From contig JAJZBQ010000007.1 of assembly GCA_021798835.1 (NCBI GenBank), forward strand, positions 30,316 to 94,315: 64,000 nt of DNA, given 5' to 3'. A model generated the notes under the pieces. That model worked only from the letters and a program-made list of their open reading frames with translations. It did not search any database and was not told where the DNA came from. A program made the position numbers and the translations under genes. Origin of the DNA: Pseudomonadota bacterium. GTDB taxonomy: Bacteria; Pseudomonadota; Gammaproteobacteria; Burkholderiales; Ferrovaceae. Positions 46,995-56,145 of this stretch are shown piece by piece (within the stretch, counting starts at the first letter, position 1; each line of letters starts with the position of its first letter).

Positions 46995-48412
46995 GATTTT
47001 CCTCGCAGAGGAGGAAGATCGGTACAAACCCCTTCAAAGAGCTCCGCCGCCAACCCCACCGACTCGATCAGCGTGGGATGGGGGTGAATGGTGCGCGCCA
47101 CATCCGTGGCATCAGCCCCCATCTCCACCGCCAGCGCTACTTCCCCGATAAGATCACCCGCATTCAAGCCAACGATCGCCCCACCCAGAATTCGATGACT
47201 TTCCGGATCAAACAGCAGTTTGGTCACTCCATCGGTTCGACCATTGGCCAAGGCACGGCCGCTGGCCAACCAGGGAAACACCGCTTTTTCATAGGGAGTT
47301 CCTGCCGCTTCTGCCGCCGTCTCGGTCAACCCACACCAGGCCACTTCCGGGTCGGTATAAGCCACCGATGGGATCTGGCGAACATCCATACCACTTGCCA
47401 GCCCTGCCGCCACCTCCGCCGCCACATGTCCCTCATGCGTTGCTTTATGGGCCAGCATGGGCTGCCCCACCACATCACCAATGGCAAACACATGCGCCAC
47501 TGCCGTGCGTTGCTGACGATCAACCGTCAAGAAGCCCCGCGCATCCGGCGCAAGCCCCACCTGTTCCAATCCCAGATTCCGCGTATTGGGAACGCGTCCC
47601 ACCGCCACCAGAACCGCATCATAAGGCGTGGGGTCCCCCACCTCTTCCCCCACCATCCAAGTCACCCACAAGGCATCGTGGCGGGCCTCAATAGCCGTCA
47701 CCCGAGTTTTCAGGTGAATCTGCCCCAGACGTCCACCATTTCGCTTTTCCCATACCCGCAACAGATCACGATCCGCCCCCGGCATCAAACCCGCTGACAT
47801 CTCGACAATATCTACGACCGCTCCCAGCGACGTATAGACCGTGGCCATTTCCAGCCCAATGATGCCTCCCCCAATGATCAACAAACGCTTGGGAATCTCT
47901 CTCAAGGCCAGAGCTGCCGTTGAATCCCAGATACGGGGATCATCGGGCACAAAAGGCAACGTGATGGGCGATGACCCTGTCGCAACAATCACCTGACCAA
48001 ACTCCACCTCACGCACCTGCCCTATGGAATCCGTCACCGCCAATCCATGAGTACCCGTAAAACGGGCCTGTCCATTCCAAACCATCACCTGACGTTGCTT
48101 GGCCATACGCCCCAAGCCGCCGGTGAGTTTCGCCACAACACTCTCTTTCCAACCCCGCAAGGCATCCAGATCCAGCGCCGGCGCAGAAAAACGTATGCCG
48201 TGTTCAGCTAGGTCCAATGCTGCATCCTTGACTGCCAACGCATGTAGCAGTGACTTGGAAGGAATACAGCCCACGTTGAGACAGACCCCGCCCAGCATGG
48301 GATCCCGCTCGATCAACAGCGTTCGACGACCCAGATCGGCACTACGAAAGGCCGCCGCATACCCCCCAGGCCCCGCACCGATAACCACCACCTCATACTT
48401 TTCCATCTCCAT
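46991..48412 (-). CDS. lpdA: Dihydrolipoamide dehydrogenase
   Basis: 473 residues. FAD motif [10 protein letters not shown] (12-21), redox-active disulfide Cys44-Cys49 in [16 protein letters not shown] motif [10 protein letters not shown], second FAD motif [16 protein letters not shown], and C-terminal active-site His-Glu HPHPTLIE. It reoxidises lipoamide on E2 of 2-oxoacid dehydrogenases. It lacks the extra N-terminal lipoyl domain some Betaproteobacteria carry. It lies nine bases after aceF. The ATG at 48406 is also a plausible start. Confidence 0.95.
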   Translation of the reverse strand: MEMEKYEVVVIGAGPGGYAAAFRSADLGRRTLLIERDPMLGGVCLNVGCIPSKSLLHALAVKDAALDLAEHGIRFSAPALDLDALRGWKESVVAKLTGGLGRMAKQRQVMVWNGQARFTGTHGLAVTDSIGQVREVEFGQVIVATGSSPITLPFVPDDPRIWDSTAALALREIPKRLLIIGGGIIGLEMATVYTSLGAVVDIVEMSAGLMPGADRDLLRVWEKRNGGRLGQIHLKTRVTAIEARHDALWVTWMVGEEVGDPTPYDAVLVAVGRVPNTRNLGLEQVGLAPDARGFLTVDRQQRTAVAHVFAIGDVVGQPMLAHKATHEGHVAAEVAAGLASGMDVRQIPSVAYTDPEVAWCGLTETAAEAAGTPYEKAVFPWLASGRALANGRTDGVTKLLFDPESHRILGGAIVGLNAGDLIGEVALAVEMGADATDVARTIHPHPTLIESVGLAAELFEGVCTDLPPLRGKS

Positions 48413-48421
48413 GCCCTTCCC

Positions 48422-49714
48422 TTACAGCAAAATACGACGCAAGTCCGCCAGTCCCTGGCGCAGGGCATCATTGAAACGCGCTGCTTTGGCCCCATCGATC
48501 ACCCGATGGTCATAGGATAATGACAATGGCAGGATCCAGCGCGGCACCACTTCACCGGCTCGATATACGGGGGTCTGACGCGCCCGCCCCAAACCCAATA
48601 TCGCCACTTCAGGCGCATTGATGATGGGAGTGAAATGACTCCCACCAATCCCACCCAGGCTGGAAACAGAGAACGTCCCGCCTTGCATGGCTTCAGGGGC
48701 CAGATCCCCGGCACGAGCCTGGGCTGCCAACGCAGCAATTGCCGCCGCCAAATCACGGATACCCCGCTTCGGGACATCTCGCACCACGGGAACCACCAAA
48801 CCTTGCGGGGTATCCGCGGCAAACCCCAGATGAATATAACGTTTGAGCACCAGGGTTTCCCCCTGCAGGGAAGCATTGAACTCCGGAAAATGCGGCAACA
48901 GTTCAGACAACACCTTGAACACCAAACTCAGCAATGTCACCTTGGGCTGCTCTGCGCCACGCTCCTGATTCAACTGCAACCGAAAAACTTCCAGTTCGGT
49001 GATGTCCGCTTCTTCATGATTGGTGACATGGGGAATGCTCACCCAGTTGCGATGCAGGTACCCCCCCGACAACTTCTGGATACGGGTCAGCGGAAGCACC
49101 TCTACCGGCCCAAATTGGGAAAAATCAATATCTGGCCAGGGCGGTAATCCACTCCAGGCTGTTGCCCCATTCACCTCCCCACGGCGCAGTGAAGATTTGA
49201 CAAATACCTGCACATCTTCGCGCAGAATTCGACCCTTGGGACCACTCCCGCGCACCTGTCCCAGATCAACCCCCAACTCCCGCGCATAACGACGCACAGT
49301 CGGACTGGCATGAGCCACGCAAAGTGCAGTTTCTGCATTCCGTTCAAGAACGGGAGCATGGGGAACAACAACCTCAGCCCGTGCCAAAACTTGTGTCTCT
49401 TGCTCCACGACAACCGGAACATCAGATTCCAAGGCGGGCATTTCAGGCGAAGAAATATCGGACTCTGTCACTTCACTGGTATCCGAAAAAAGACGCAATA
49501 ACAGCGTCCCTTGAGACACTCGATCTCCCAGTTTGACCAACACCTGATCGACCCGCCCTGCACAGGGAGCCGGAACTTCCAACGTGGCTTTGTCGGATTC
49601 CAGGGTCATCAGTGGCTGATCCCGGACAATGACATCTCCAGGCTTGACCAGCAGTTCAATGATCGGCACATTCTTGAACGTACCAATATCTGGAACGTGA
49701 ACTTCAGTTACCAT
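48422..49714 (-). CDS. aceF: Pyruvate dehydrogenase E2 (dihydrolipoamide acetyltransferase)
   Basis: 430 residues from the ATG at 49714 (VTEVHVPDIGTFKNV). One lipoyl domain with Lys42 in LESDKATLEVP, an Ala/Glu/Val-rich linker, a peripheral-subunit-binding domain (VRRYARELGVDLGQVRGSGPKGRI, about 138-161, given as description), then the catalytic domain ending SYDHRVIDGAKAARF. The D-I-G-x-F lipoyl start is that of AceF-type pyruvate dehydrogenase. Many Gram-negative E2s carry two or three lipoyl domains; here there is one. aceE does not precede it: the upstream gene is divergent. Confidence 0.9.
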   Translation of the reverse strand: MVTEVHVPDIGTFKNVPIIELLVKPGDVIVRDQPLMTLESDKATLEVPAPCAGRVDQVLVKLGDRVSQGTLLLRLFSDTSEVTESDISSPEMPALESDVPVVVEQETQVLARAEVVVPHAPVLERNAETALCVAHASPTVRRYARELGVDLGQVRGSGPKGRILREDVQVFVKSSLRRGEVNGATAWSGLPPWPDIDFSQFGPVEVLPLTRIQKLSGGYLHRNWVSIPHVTNHEEADITELEVFRLQLNQERGAEQPKVTLLSLVFKVLSELLPHFPEFNASLQGETLVLKRYIHLGFAADTPQGLVVPVVRDVPKRGIRDLAAAIAALAAQARAGDLAPEAMQGGTFSVSSLGGIGGSHFTPIINAPEVAILGLGRARQTPVYRAGEVVPRWILPLSLSYDHRVIDGAKAARFNDALRQGLADLRRILL

Positions 49715-49828
49715 CTCGGTGCTATCCTCATATTTATCGCCAGTGGCACCCAAAATCGGCACCGAATCGCTTCATTCAACCCGTTGATTTTAGCACGCCC
49801 CCACAAATTGGATGGACTGAAACTTATC

Positions 49829-50359
49829 ATGACTCTGAACAAAAAGTGGTCCCTACCGATCCTCATCGCTCTGCTTCTGATCGCGTTTTATGTCTTCGAA
49901 CGCCCTGCCATAGTCCCATCCTCGCGCACAGACAGCCAGGCATTGAATCGCCTGACTCTATCAGACATTGCCGGAAAACCCCAACCTCTCCAACAATGGC
50001 AAGGACAACCGCGACTGATCAATTTTTGGGCTCCCTGGTGCACCCCTTGTCGAGAAGAGTTGCCCCTGCTCAATCACCTATACCCAGCATGGCATTCCCG
50101 TGGAGTAATATTTATCGGAATTGCCATGGATCAACCGGATACCGTACGCCAATTCACCCAGAAAACCCCATTGTCTTACCCAGATCTGATCGGTCAGGAT
50201 GATACCCTGTCACTCACCCGCGCATGGGGAAATGCCCAACAAGGGCTACCCATGACATTATTGATCGATGCCAAGGATCATATACGCTGGATCAAACTTG
50301 GCAGACTCAACGATACAGAACTGCGCGCCGCTCTCGACCGACTGGTTTCTCCTCCATGA
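49829..50359 (+). CDS. TlpA-like thioredoxin-fold lipid/periplasmic reductase
   Basis: 176 residues from ATG 49829. A single N-terminal membrane anchor (about 8-22) is followed by a periplasmic thioredoxin fold with redox motif WCTPC (Cys71, Cys74), RLINFWAPW before it, and the cis-Pro loop GLPMTLLID. Such proteins reduce disulfides during cytochrome c maturation or supply other periplasmic reductases. No ccm genes are present, so the specific partner is unknown. Divergent from aceF and convergent with radC (8-base gap). Confidence 0.88.
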   Translation: MTLNKKWSLPILIALLLIAFYVFERPAIVPSSRTDSQALNRLTLSDIAGKPQPLQQWQGQPRLINFWAPWCTPCREELPLLNHLYPAWHSRGVIFIGIAMDQPDTVRQFTQKTPLSYPDLIGQDDTLSLTRAWGNAQQGLPMTLLIDAKDHIRWIKLGRLNDTELRAALDRLVSPP

Positions 50360-50367
50360 GGGACGGA

Positions 50368-50937
50368 TCAAATCCATCCCATTTCAGCAAAACTCGCCAG
50401 GTCGGGACCTGCCACAACAAAATGGTCCAGTACCTGGATATCCACCAGTTCGAGCGCACGCTTCAAGACTTCCGTCAACTGACGATCAGCATGACTGGGT
50501 TGGACTTTTCCCGATGGATGATTGTGTGCCAACAACAACGCAGCCGCGTTGTGCCGCAAGGCGGCCTTGAGCACCTCACGGGGATAGATGGCCGTCTGAG
50601 TCAAGGTACCGCGAAACAACTCCTCCGCAACGATCAGTTGATGCTGCGCATTCAAATAGAGAACCCAGAATGATTCGTGGGCTTGTCCCTTAAAAATCAG
50701 GCGCAGATAATTCTTGACCTGATCGGGCTGACCGAGCACCTCGCCACGTTGCAGGCATTCCTCCAACCAACGACGAAAAACCTCGCGCAGAGCCGCACCT
50801 TTCCGTTGCCAACGCCCTTCCGTAGCCGAAAACAGAGGCTCCAGAGTCTCCTCGCAGGCCCGGTAATGATGCCCCCCACGCAGTCCAAACAGACAAGCCA
50901 GCAACTGCGTGTTGGTCCAATGTTGCAGGGAATTCAT
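50368..50937 (-). CDS. radC: RadC/JAB-domain protein with shortened N-terminus
   Basis: 189 residues. The C-terminal MPN/JAB domain is complete: Glu in AEELFRGTL, HNHPSG at 138-143 (His138, His140), and Asp151. The N-terminal helix-hairpin-helix part is reduced: a clear TQLLACLFGLRGG start, but the usual ~30 residues before it and the typical G-(L)-G-x-x-K-A repeat are not seen. A GGAGG site six bases upstream supports the ATG at 50937. RadC was named for DNA repair; its biochemical role is unresolved. It follows dsbC by 95 bases. Confidence 0.85.
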   Translation of the reverse strand: MNSLQHWTNTQLLACLFGLRGGHHYRACEETLEPLFSATEGRWQRKGAALREVFRRWLEECLQRGEVLGQPDQVKNYLRLIFKGQAHESFWVLYLNAQHQLIVAEELFRGTLTQTAIYPREVLKAALRHNAAALLLAHNHPSGKVQPSHADRQLTEVLKRALELVDIQVLDHFVVAGPDLASFAEMGWI

Positions 50938-51032
50938 GGTGTCCTCCCAAAATCACCATTGTGCCCGCAATCCACCATCAAAAAATCGGGAAAAATCGTA
51001 TCGATTTACTTTCCCAACACACCCGCCTCTCC

Positions 51033-51776
51033 CTAGTGTGGTCCCAGTGCCTGCTCCAGTTCGGCCTGTGGCAACGCACCAGGAACGACAGAACCATCGG
51101 CAAAAATGAGGGTGGGAGTACCATTGATGCGATATTTTTCTCCCAATGCCTGAACCTGATCAAGATGGTCGTGGCACTCGTGTTGCACCGGTTCAATATG
51201 TCGCAACTGATAGTCTTCCCATGTCTTTTCCGGGTCATGAGAACACGCGATCCAATGCGCGCGCTGAGGGGCATCGGGATGCAACGAAGCCAGTGGGTAC
51301 AAAAAGGTATACACCGTGACATCGGTAATCCCATCCATCTCCTTTTCCAATTTGCGGCAGAATGGGCAATCGGGATCCGAAAACACCGCAACCACCCGTT
51401 TTCCATTACCCTTGACGCGCTTCATGGCCAATTCCAGCGGCAAATCTGATGGCTTGACAGCGCTCAGTATCTTGAGACGAGACTCGGTGATGTTACGCAG
51501 CGATTTGGCCTCGATAAGATCGCCCGCCACCAGCGTGGTCATCGACTCATCTACATACAGGATCTGCCGATCATCGGTATACAACTCGTACAACCCCAGT
51601 GCATGAGCAGGATGAATTTGCAGGACATGAGGGGCCAGTTTAGGCAATTTCTGCTCAAGACGCTGGCGGATGGTCGTTTCATCCGCATGAACCTGAATCA
51701 ACCCGACCCATAGCAAACCACCCAGCATCCCCTTGAGAAGACGACGCAGCGGCTCCCCCAAAACAAAATTTTTCAC
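51033..51776 (-). CDS. dsbC: Disulfide isomerase DsbC
   Basis: 247 residues. Signal peptide about 1-30 (cleavage near VHA-DE), N-terminal dimerisation domain (about 33-95), linker helix, then a thioredoxin-like domain with FSDPDCPFC (Cys137, Cys140) and cis-Pro NGTPTLIF. Extra cysteines in WIACSHD and HHECHD match the second structural disulfide of DsbC. It shuffles wrong disulfides in the periplasm. It lies 19 bases after the ubiquinone hydroxylase gene, in the amgK-murU-pepP-ubi operon direction. Confidence 0.94.
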   Translation of the reverse strand: MKNFVLGEPLRRLLKGMLGGLLWVGLIQVHADETTIRQRLEQKLPKLAPHVLQIHPAHALGLYELYTDDRQILYVDESMTTLVAGDLIEAKSLRNITESRLKILSAVKPSDLPLELAMKRVKGNGKRVVAVFSDPDCPFCRKLEKEMDGITDVTVYTFLYPLASLHPDAPQRAHWIACSHDPEKTWEDYQLRHIEPVQHECHDHLDQVQALGEKYRINGTPTLIFADGSVVPGALPQAELEQALGPH

Positions 51777-51795
51777 GATATTCGAACTCCCGAAT

Positions 51796-52965
51796 TTATT
51801 GATTGGCTTGAACGATCAATTGGCGTTTGGCCCTACTCCTGGCATTCAGACAGCGCATCCCCCAATTTCTGAGTGCTGGCCAAGGCCCTCCGGACTTGAA
51901 CAATTGATCCAGTCCTGCGGTTAGAGTCTGCATGCGGGCAACTGGTTCACGACGCGCTCGCTCGTAACGACGCAAAAGGGACAAATCCCCCACGTCCGGT
52001 CCCGGAGAACGACCCAGCAGAATGTCCGCCAGGGTTTTCGCATCCCCCAATCCCAGGTTCAATCCTTGACCCGCCATGGGATGTACCCCATGGGCCGCAT
52101 CCCCCGCCAAAGCAAAACGAGGCAAAACCCAGCGCTCGACACTCATACGCCGCAATTCAAAGCCCTGCGGTGCCGAACATTCGCTCAGCTGCCCCAACCC
52201 ATAACCCACCTGCGCCTGCAGTAGTGCGGTACGAGTCGCGGAATCCTGAGCGAGCCATTGCGCAGCTCGATCAGTACGTGCAGACCATACCAATGAAACA
52301 TGCGGACCAGGCAGGGGCAACAGAGCAATCACTTCTCCCGGCAAGAACCACTGCCGCGCGACACCCTGATGATTCCCCGCAATGCGATAGTTCGCCACCA
52401 GAGCCGTCTGTCCATACCCGGAAAAATAAGCATGAATCCCCATCGCCGCACGCAACCCCGAGGATATTCCATCACAGGCCACCAGCAAGCGCGCCGCATA
52501 GGACCTCCCCCCTGCTTCCAGTACCATGGCCTGTGACGTTTGACGCACAGTATCCCATGAGACAGCCCCCTCTTCCAGCAACTCGGGAGCAACCCGCTGC
52601 TGCCAGAGACGTAACCCCTCCAGCATGGCCCCCGCTTCGACGATGCACCCCATGGATTGCCCTGGTTCCGCCTGCAAGGCCAGGTGTCCCTGACGATCTC
52701 CCCGAATTTCCATGCCACGAATGACCTGGCAACGCGCCGGGTCCATCAGCGACCAGCCTCCCGCACGCTGCAAAAATGCTTCGCTGGCGTGGTTCATGGC
52801 ATAAATTCGGGTATCAAAAACCGGACTTGGCACAAACCGTTGGAGGGGACGACGATCCATCACACGAACCCGCAGCCCCCCCTGGTGTAGCACCAGCCCA
52901 AGGGCCAATCCCGTAATACCCGCTCCCACGATGAGTACATCCCATTCCGGTTGATCCGAGCGCAT
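51796..52965 (-). CDS. UbiH/UbiF-family ubiquinone ring hydroxylase
   Basis: 389 residues, FAD-dependent aromatic hydroxylase. Rossmann GAGITG (14-19), DG motif (LLVACDGISSGLRAAMG) and the second FAD motif ALAGDAAHGVHPMAGQGLNLGLGDA. It belongs to the UbiH/UbiI/UbiF/UbiM group that hydroxylates the ubiquinone precursor ring. Which carbon it modifies is not readable from sequence, so no symbol is given. It follows ubiH with a 15-base gap, so two ring hydroxylases are adjacent. Confidence 0.9.
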   Translation of the reverse strand: MRSDQPEWDVLIVGAGITGLALGLVLHQGGLRVRVMDRRPLQRFVPSPVFDTRIYAMNHASEAFLQRAGGWSLMDPARCQVIRGMEIRGDRQGHLALQAEPGQSMGCIVEAGAMLEGLRLWQQRVAPELLEEGAVSWDTVRQTSQAMVLEAGGRSYAARLLVACDGISSGLRAAMGIHAYFSGYGQTALVANYRIAGNHQGVARQWFLPGEVIALLPLPGPHVSLVWSARTDRAAQWLAQDSATRTALLQAQVGYGLGQLSECSAPQGFELRRMSVERWVLPRFALAGDAAHGVHPMAGQGLNLGLGDAKTLADILLGRSPGPDVGDLSLLRRYERARREPVARMQTLTAGLDQLFKSGGPWPALRNWGMRCLNARSRAKRQLIVQANQ

Positions 52966-52980
52966 CCCCTCAATCTCCCA

Positions 52981-54141
52981 TCAGAATCCAAAAGACATGA
53001 CACGCGTCAATGTCCGGCGCGCCCACGGCAAAGCATTCAATGCCGCCAAGCCCATGCTGCGTCCCTCACTCAGAATGGGCCAGTCATTGGAGAACAGGGT
53101 AACCAATGCATGCGTCAGGCCAATGCCACCGTATCGATCACGGCGACGCGCTGCCACATAGGATGCCAGTTGAGTAGCACTGCCCAGGTCTGACTGCTGC
53201 CCATCCCTGAGCATGTCCACCAAGGTCGCCGCATCACGCAACCCCATGTTGAGACCCTGCCCTGCCACCGGATGCATGGTCTGTGCCGCATTACCCAAGG
53301 CCAGGCAACGCGGCCGCATGACTGAACCCAACACCCGAAGGGACAAAGGAAACCAGTTACGCGCTTCAACCCGCCTGAAGTTTCCGGCACGATCACCAAA
53401 CACCTCCTGCAAATGTGCAAGAAAATGACTCTCAGCCCACGCCAGACGTTCCTCGGTCACCTCTCGGGTTCCTGTCCAGATCAGGGTATAACGCCCCTCC
53501 AAAGGCAATAGCGCCACAGGACCTTGTGCCGTAAAACGTTCAAATGCGCGATGACGCACATCCTGATCTGTCTCCACCCGTGCCACCAGTGCCACCTGAT
53601 CGTAGGCTTTTTCATGGGGAGCCCCAAACACCCGCTCCGTCAGGCCACGTCCCCCATCTGCCACCAACACCAGCGGACTATCAGCACGCTGCTCCTGTCC
53701 CGCCGCACACCACACCACCGTGGCCCGCGACCAGTCAGGGATAACCTCGGTCACTTCAGCCCCCATCTCCAACGAAAGTCCTGGCAGGCTACGCGCCACC
53801 TCATCCAAATGAGCCATCAGGGTGTTGTACAACAGAACATAACCCAATGCCTGCCCCGTCCCATCGTCACGTTCGAGCACCGTTTGACCCCAACGTCCCC
53901 GTTGCGACACATGGATTTCATCGATCGGAGTCACTCCCCGATGTGGCCAAGCCCCCAGCCCTTCCAAAAATTCGCGGCTGCCTTGGGTCAATGCCAAGGT
54001 ACGCTGGTCAGCAGCGCGCAGTGAAGGTCTGGCCTCCAGCAGACGCACCGGAATCCCTGCGCGCACCAAACCGATGGCCGTGGCAGTCCCCACAGGCCCC
54101 CCACCCACCAGAATCAATGGTGTCGTGTGTCCGCCATCCAT
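52981..54141 (-). CDS. ubiH: 2-octaprenyl-6-methoxyphenol hydroxylase UbiH
   Basis: 386 residues. The Rossmann motif GGGPVGTA, the substrate-binding RTLALTQGSREFLE segment that identifies UbiH, DG motif LVLVADGGRG, and GNAAQTMHPVAGQGLNMGLRDA. It hydroxylates C6 of the ubiquinone precursor (by family). The ATG at 54141 lies 28 bases inside the end of pepP; no better downstream start with the Rossmann beta strand is available, so the long overlap is probably genuine. Confidence 0.92.
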   Translation of the reverse strand: MDGGHTTPLILVGGGPVGTATAIGLVRAGIPVRLLEARPSLRAADQRTLALTQGSREFLEGLGAWPHRGVTPIDEIHVSQRGRWGQTVLERDDGTGQALGYVLLYNTLMAHLDEVARSLPGLSLEMGAEVTEVIPDWSRATVVWCAAGQEQRADSPLVLVADGGRGLTERVFGAPHEKAYDQVALVARVETDQDVRHRAFERFTAQGPVALLPLEGRYTLIWTGTREVTEERLAWAESHFLAHLQEVFGDRAGNFRRVEARNWFPLSLRVLGSVMRPRCLALGNAAQTMHPVAGQGLNMGLRDAATLVDMLRDGQQSDLGSATQLASYVAARRRDRYGGIGLTHALVTLFSNDWPILSEGRSMGLAALNALPWARRTLTRVMSFGF

Positions 54142-55439
54142 GCCTCGATTTCCTCAACGGTTTTAGGCACTGCACCGGTCAATACCTCATGGCCTTTGTC
54201 TCCCACCACCACATCATCCTCGATACGGATACCCGTACCACGAAATGCGGCAGGAACCCCCTCTTCAGAACCGATATAAAGCCCTGGCTCCACCGTCAAC
54301 ACCATCCCAGACTCCAGTTTTCGCGGCTTGCCCTGTGCGTCCAGATAACGTCCCACATCATGCACATCGCGCCCCAGCCAATGCCCCGTACGGTGCATAT
54401 AAAAACGCCGGTAAGCCTGTGTTTCCAGCACTTCGTCCAACGTTCCGGAACACAGCCCCAAATCCAGCAACCCCTGCGCCAACACTGCCACTGCCGCGTC
54501 ATGGTAGGCACTCACGCGCTTACCCACCCGAATCTGGGCCAGCGCGGCAGACTGGCTGGCCAGTACGATCTCATATAAATCCCGCTGCGGAGCACTGAAG
54601 CGACCATTAACCGGAAAAGTCCGCGTGATATCCGCTGCATATCCGCGCCACTCGCACGCAGCATCGATCAGCAACAGATCTCCGTCGCGCAGCCGTGCCT
54701 GATTATCCACGTAGTGCAATATGCAGGCATTCTCGCCTCCTGCCACGATGGACGGATATGCAGGCCCCGCCGCACCCTGTACCCGGAATTCATGGAGCAG
54801 TTCTGCTTCAATGGCAAATTCGTGCCGGCCCGCACGCGTGGCCTTCATGGCACGCAAGTGGGCACGGGCAGAAATATCCGCAGCACGACGCATGGACTGC
54901 AATTCCCGAGCATCCTTGATCAGCCGCATCTCTCCCAGACAATCTGCCAGATCCAGCCAACTCTCCGGAGCACGAATACCCCGACGCGCTTGCCCCCGCA
55001 TCGCGTGCCACCAAACCTGCAAGCGCTGATCCCAGGATTCCTGACCCATCGGGGATGCCAATACCCGATATTCCGCCATCAACTCAGGCATTTTTCTATC
55101 GAGTTCGGCAATGTCCCAAGCCTCATCGACACCATACCGCTCGATTGCCCGTTCGGCCCCGCAACGAGGACCTTCCCAGCGTTCACGTTCCGGATCACAG
55201 GGGCGACAGAATAAAATGCTGTGCGCCTTTTTTCCCCCACAGACAACCAATACAGCATCGGGTTCTGGAAATTCCGTCAGATAATGAAAATGGCTGTCCC
55301 AGCGGTAAGGGTAGTCCGTATCCGCATTGCGCAGCCGCTGAGGAGCCGTGGGGACCACTGCCAGTGTATCGTCTCCCAGCAAAGCCGCCAAACGCCGGCG
55401 CCGCGCCCGACAAATACCTACCGCTGTGCGCTGTGTCAT
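54114..55439 (-). CDS. pepP: Xaa-Pro aminopeptidase PepP
   Basis: 441 residues from the ATG at 55439 (MTQRTAVGICRARRRRLAALL), eight bases after murU; a start at 55553 would lie inside murU. N-terminal creatinase-like domain with the Y-x-x-D-S-x-F-x-Y-L-T-E-F-P-E-P signature, then the pita-bread metallopeptidase domain with ligands Asp in LLIDAACEW and ADITRTFP, His in HRTGHWLGRDVHD, Glu in TVEPGLYIG and Glu in RIEDDVVV. It removes N-terminal residues before proline. pepP-ubiH adjacency is conserved in proteobacteria. Confidence 0.95.
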   Translation of the reverse strand: MTQRTAVGICRARRRRLAALLGDDTLAVVPTAPQRLRNADTDYPYRWDSHFHYLTEFPEPDAVLVVCGGKKAHSILFCRPCDPERERWEGPRCGAERAIERYGVDEAWDIAELDRKMPELMAEYRVLASPMGQESWDQRLQVWWHAMRGQARRGIRAPESWLDLADCLGEMRLIKDARELQSMRRAADISARAHLRAMKATRAGRHEFAIEAELLHEFRVQGAAGPAYPSIVAGGENACILHYVDNQARLRDGDLLLIDAACEWRGYAADITRTFPVNGRFSAPQRDLYEIVLASQSAALAQIRVGKRVSAYHDAAVAVLAQGLLDLGLCSGTLDEVLETQAYRRFYMHRTGHWLGRDVHDVGRYLDAQGKPRKLESGMVLTVEPGLYIGSEEGVPAAFRGTGIRIEDDVVVGDKGHEVLTGAVPKTVEEIEAWMADTRHH

Positions 55440-55446
55440 GCCCTCA

Positions 55447-56145
55447 TCATCCCCTGTTACGCGCCATGTGTTCGGCACACACCCATTCCTGCTCAGTCCC
55501 GACATTGATCCATTGTCCGCTTGCCCACTCTCCTCCCACTTGCCCACGGTCAACGGCCAACCTGAGCCAATGCCCCAGATCCAGCGCGGTTTCTTGCGGC
55601 ATAACCTGAAAAAACTCGCGGCGATAAATTCCTATGTTGCCATAAGTCCCGCTTCTCTTGCCAGTGCGCTGTACCCCACCCTGTTCGTCCAGAGAAAAGT
55701 CTGGACGATAACGTGCATCCTCCACCAGAATCAGGTGGGCCTGTCTGCCCCCCTCGACCGACTGACCACTCCAGTCATCACAATGTTGTTTAACAAGGGA
55801 ATAATCAAAGTCGGTAAAAATATCCGCGCTCACCACCACAAAAACCGGATCCGTCAACCACGGCAAAACACGCACAACTCCCCCGGCAGTTCCCAGAGCC
55901 TTTTTTTCCCGTGACCCTCTCAAGCGTACCCCCCAACGGCGACCATCACCCAGAAAATCAAACAACTGGTCAGCCAACCATGCCCCATTCACCACGATGT
56001 CATCAAATCCAGCCCGCTGCAACGCCTCGATCTGCCATTCAATCAAGGGCTTTCCAGCAACCCGGAGCAAAGGCTTGGGACAGGTATCCGTGTGCGGTCT
56101 GAGGCGTTCACCCCGGCCCGCCGCCAGTATCATGGCCTGGGCCAT
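55447..56145 (-). CDS. murU: N-acetylmuramate alpha-1-phosphate uridylyltransferase MurU
   Basis: 232 codons from the ATG at 56145, sharing one base with the amgK stop (TGATG). Nucleotidyltransferase start MAQAMILAAGRGERLRPHTD, with the GxGxRxxP(L)T-like signature, substrate loop CPKPLL, and VVVSADIFTDFDY with catalytic Asp. MurU makes UDP-MurNAc from MurNAc-1-P, the second step of the peptidoglycan recycling route found in Pseudomonas putida. A start at 56184 inside amgK was rejected. Confidence 0.92.
   Translation of the reverse strand: MAQAMILAAGRGERLRPHTDTCPKPLLRVAGKPLIEWQIEALQRAGFDDIVVNGAWLADQLFDFLGDGRRWGVRLRGSREKKALGTAGGVVRVLPWLTDPVFVVVSADIFTDFDYSLVKQHCDDWSGQSVEGGRQAHLILVEDARYRPDFSLDEQGGVQRTGKRSGTYGNIGIYRREFFQVMPQETALDLGHWLRLAVDRGQVGGEWASGQWINVGTEQEWVCAEHMARNRG

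Noticed and set aside
50360..50380. Terminator between the TlpA-like gene and radC
   Set aside because: A GGGACGGAT/ATCCATCCC hairpin is present but has one mismatch, no T run, and lies inside the radC coding end.
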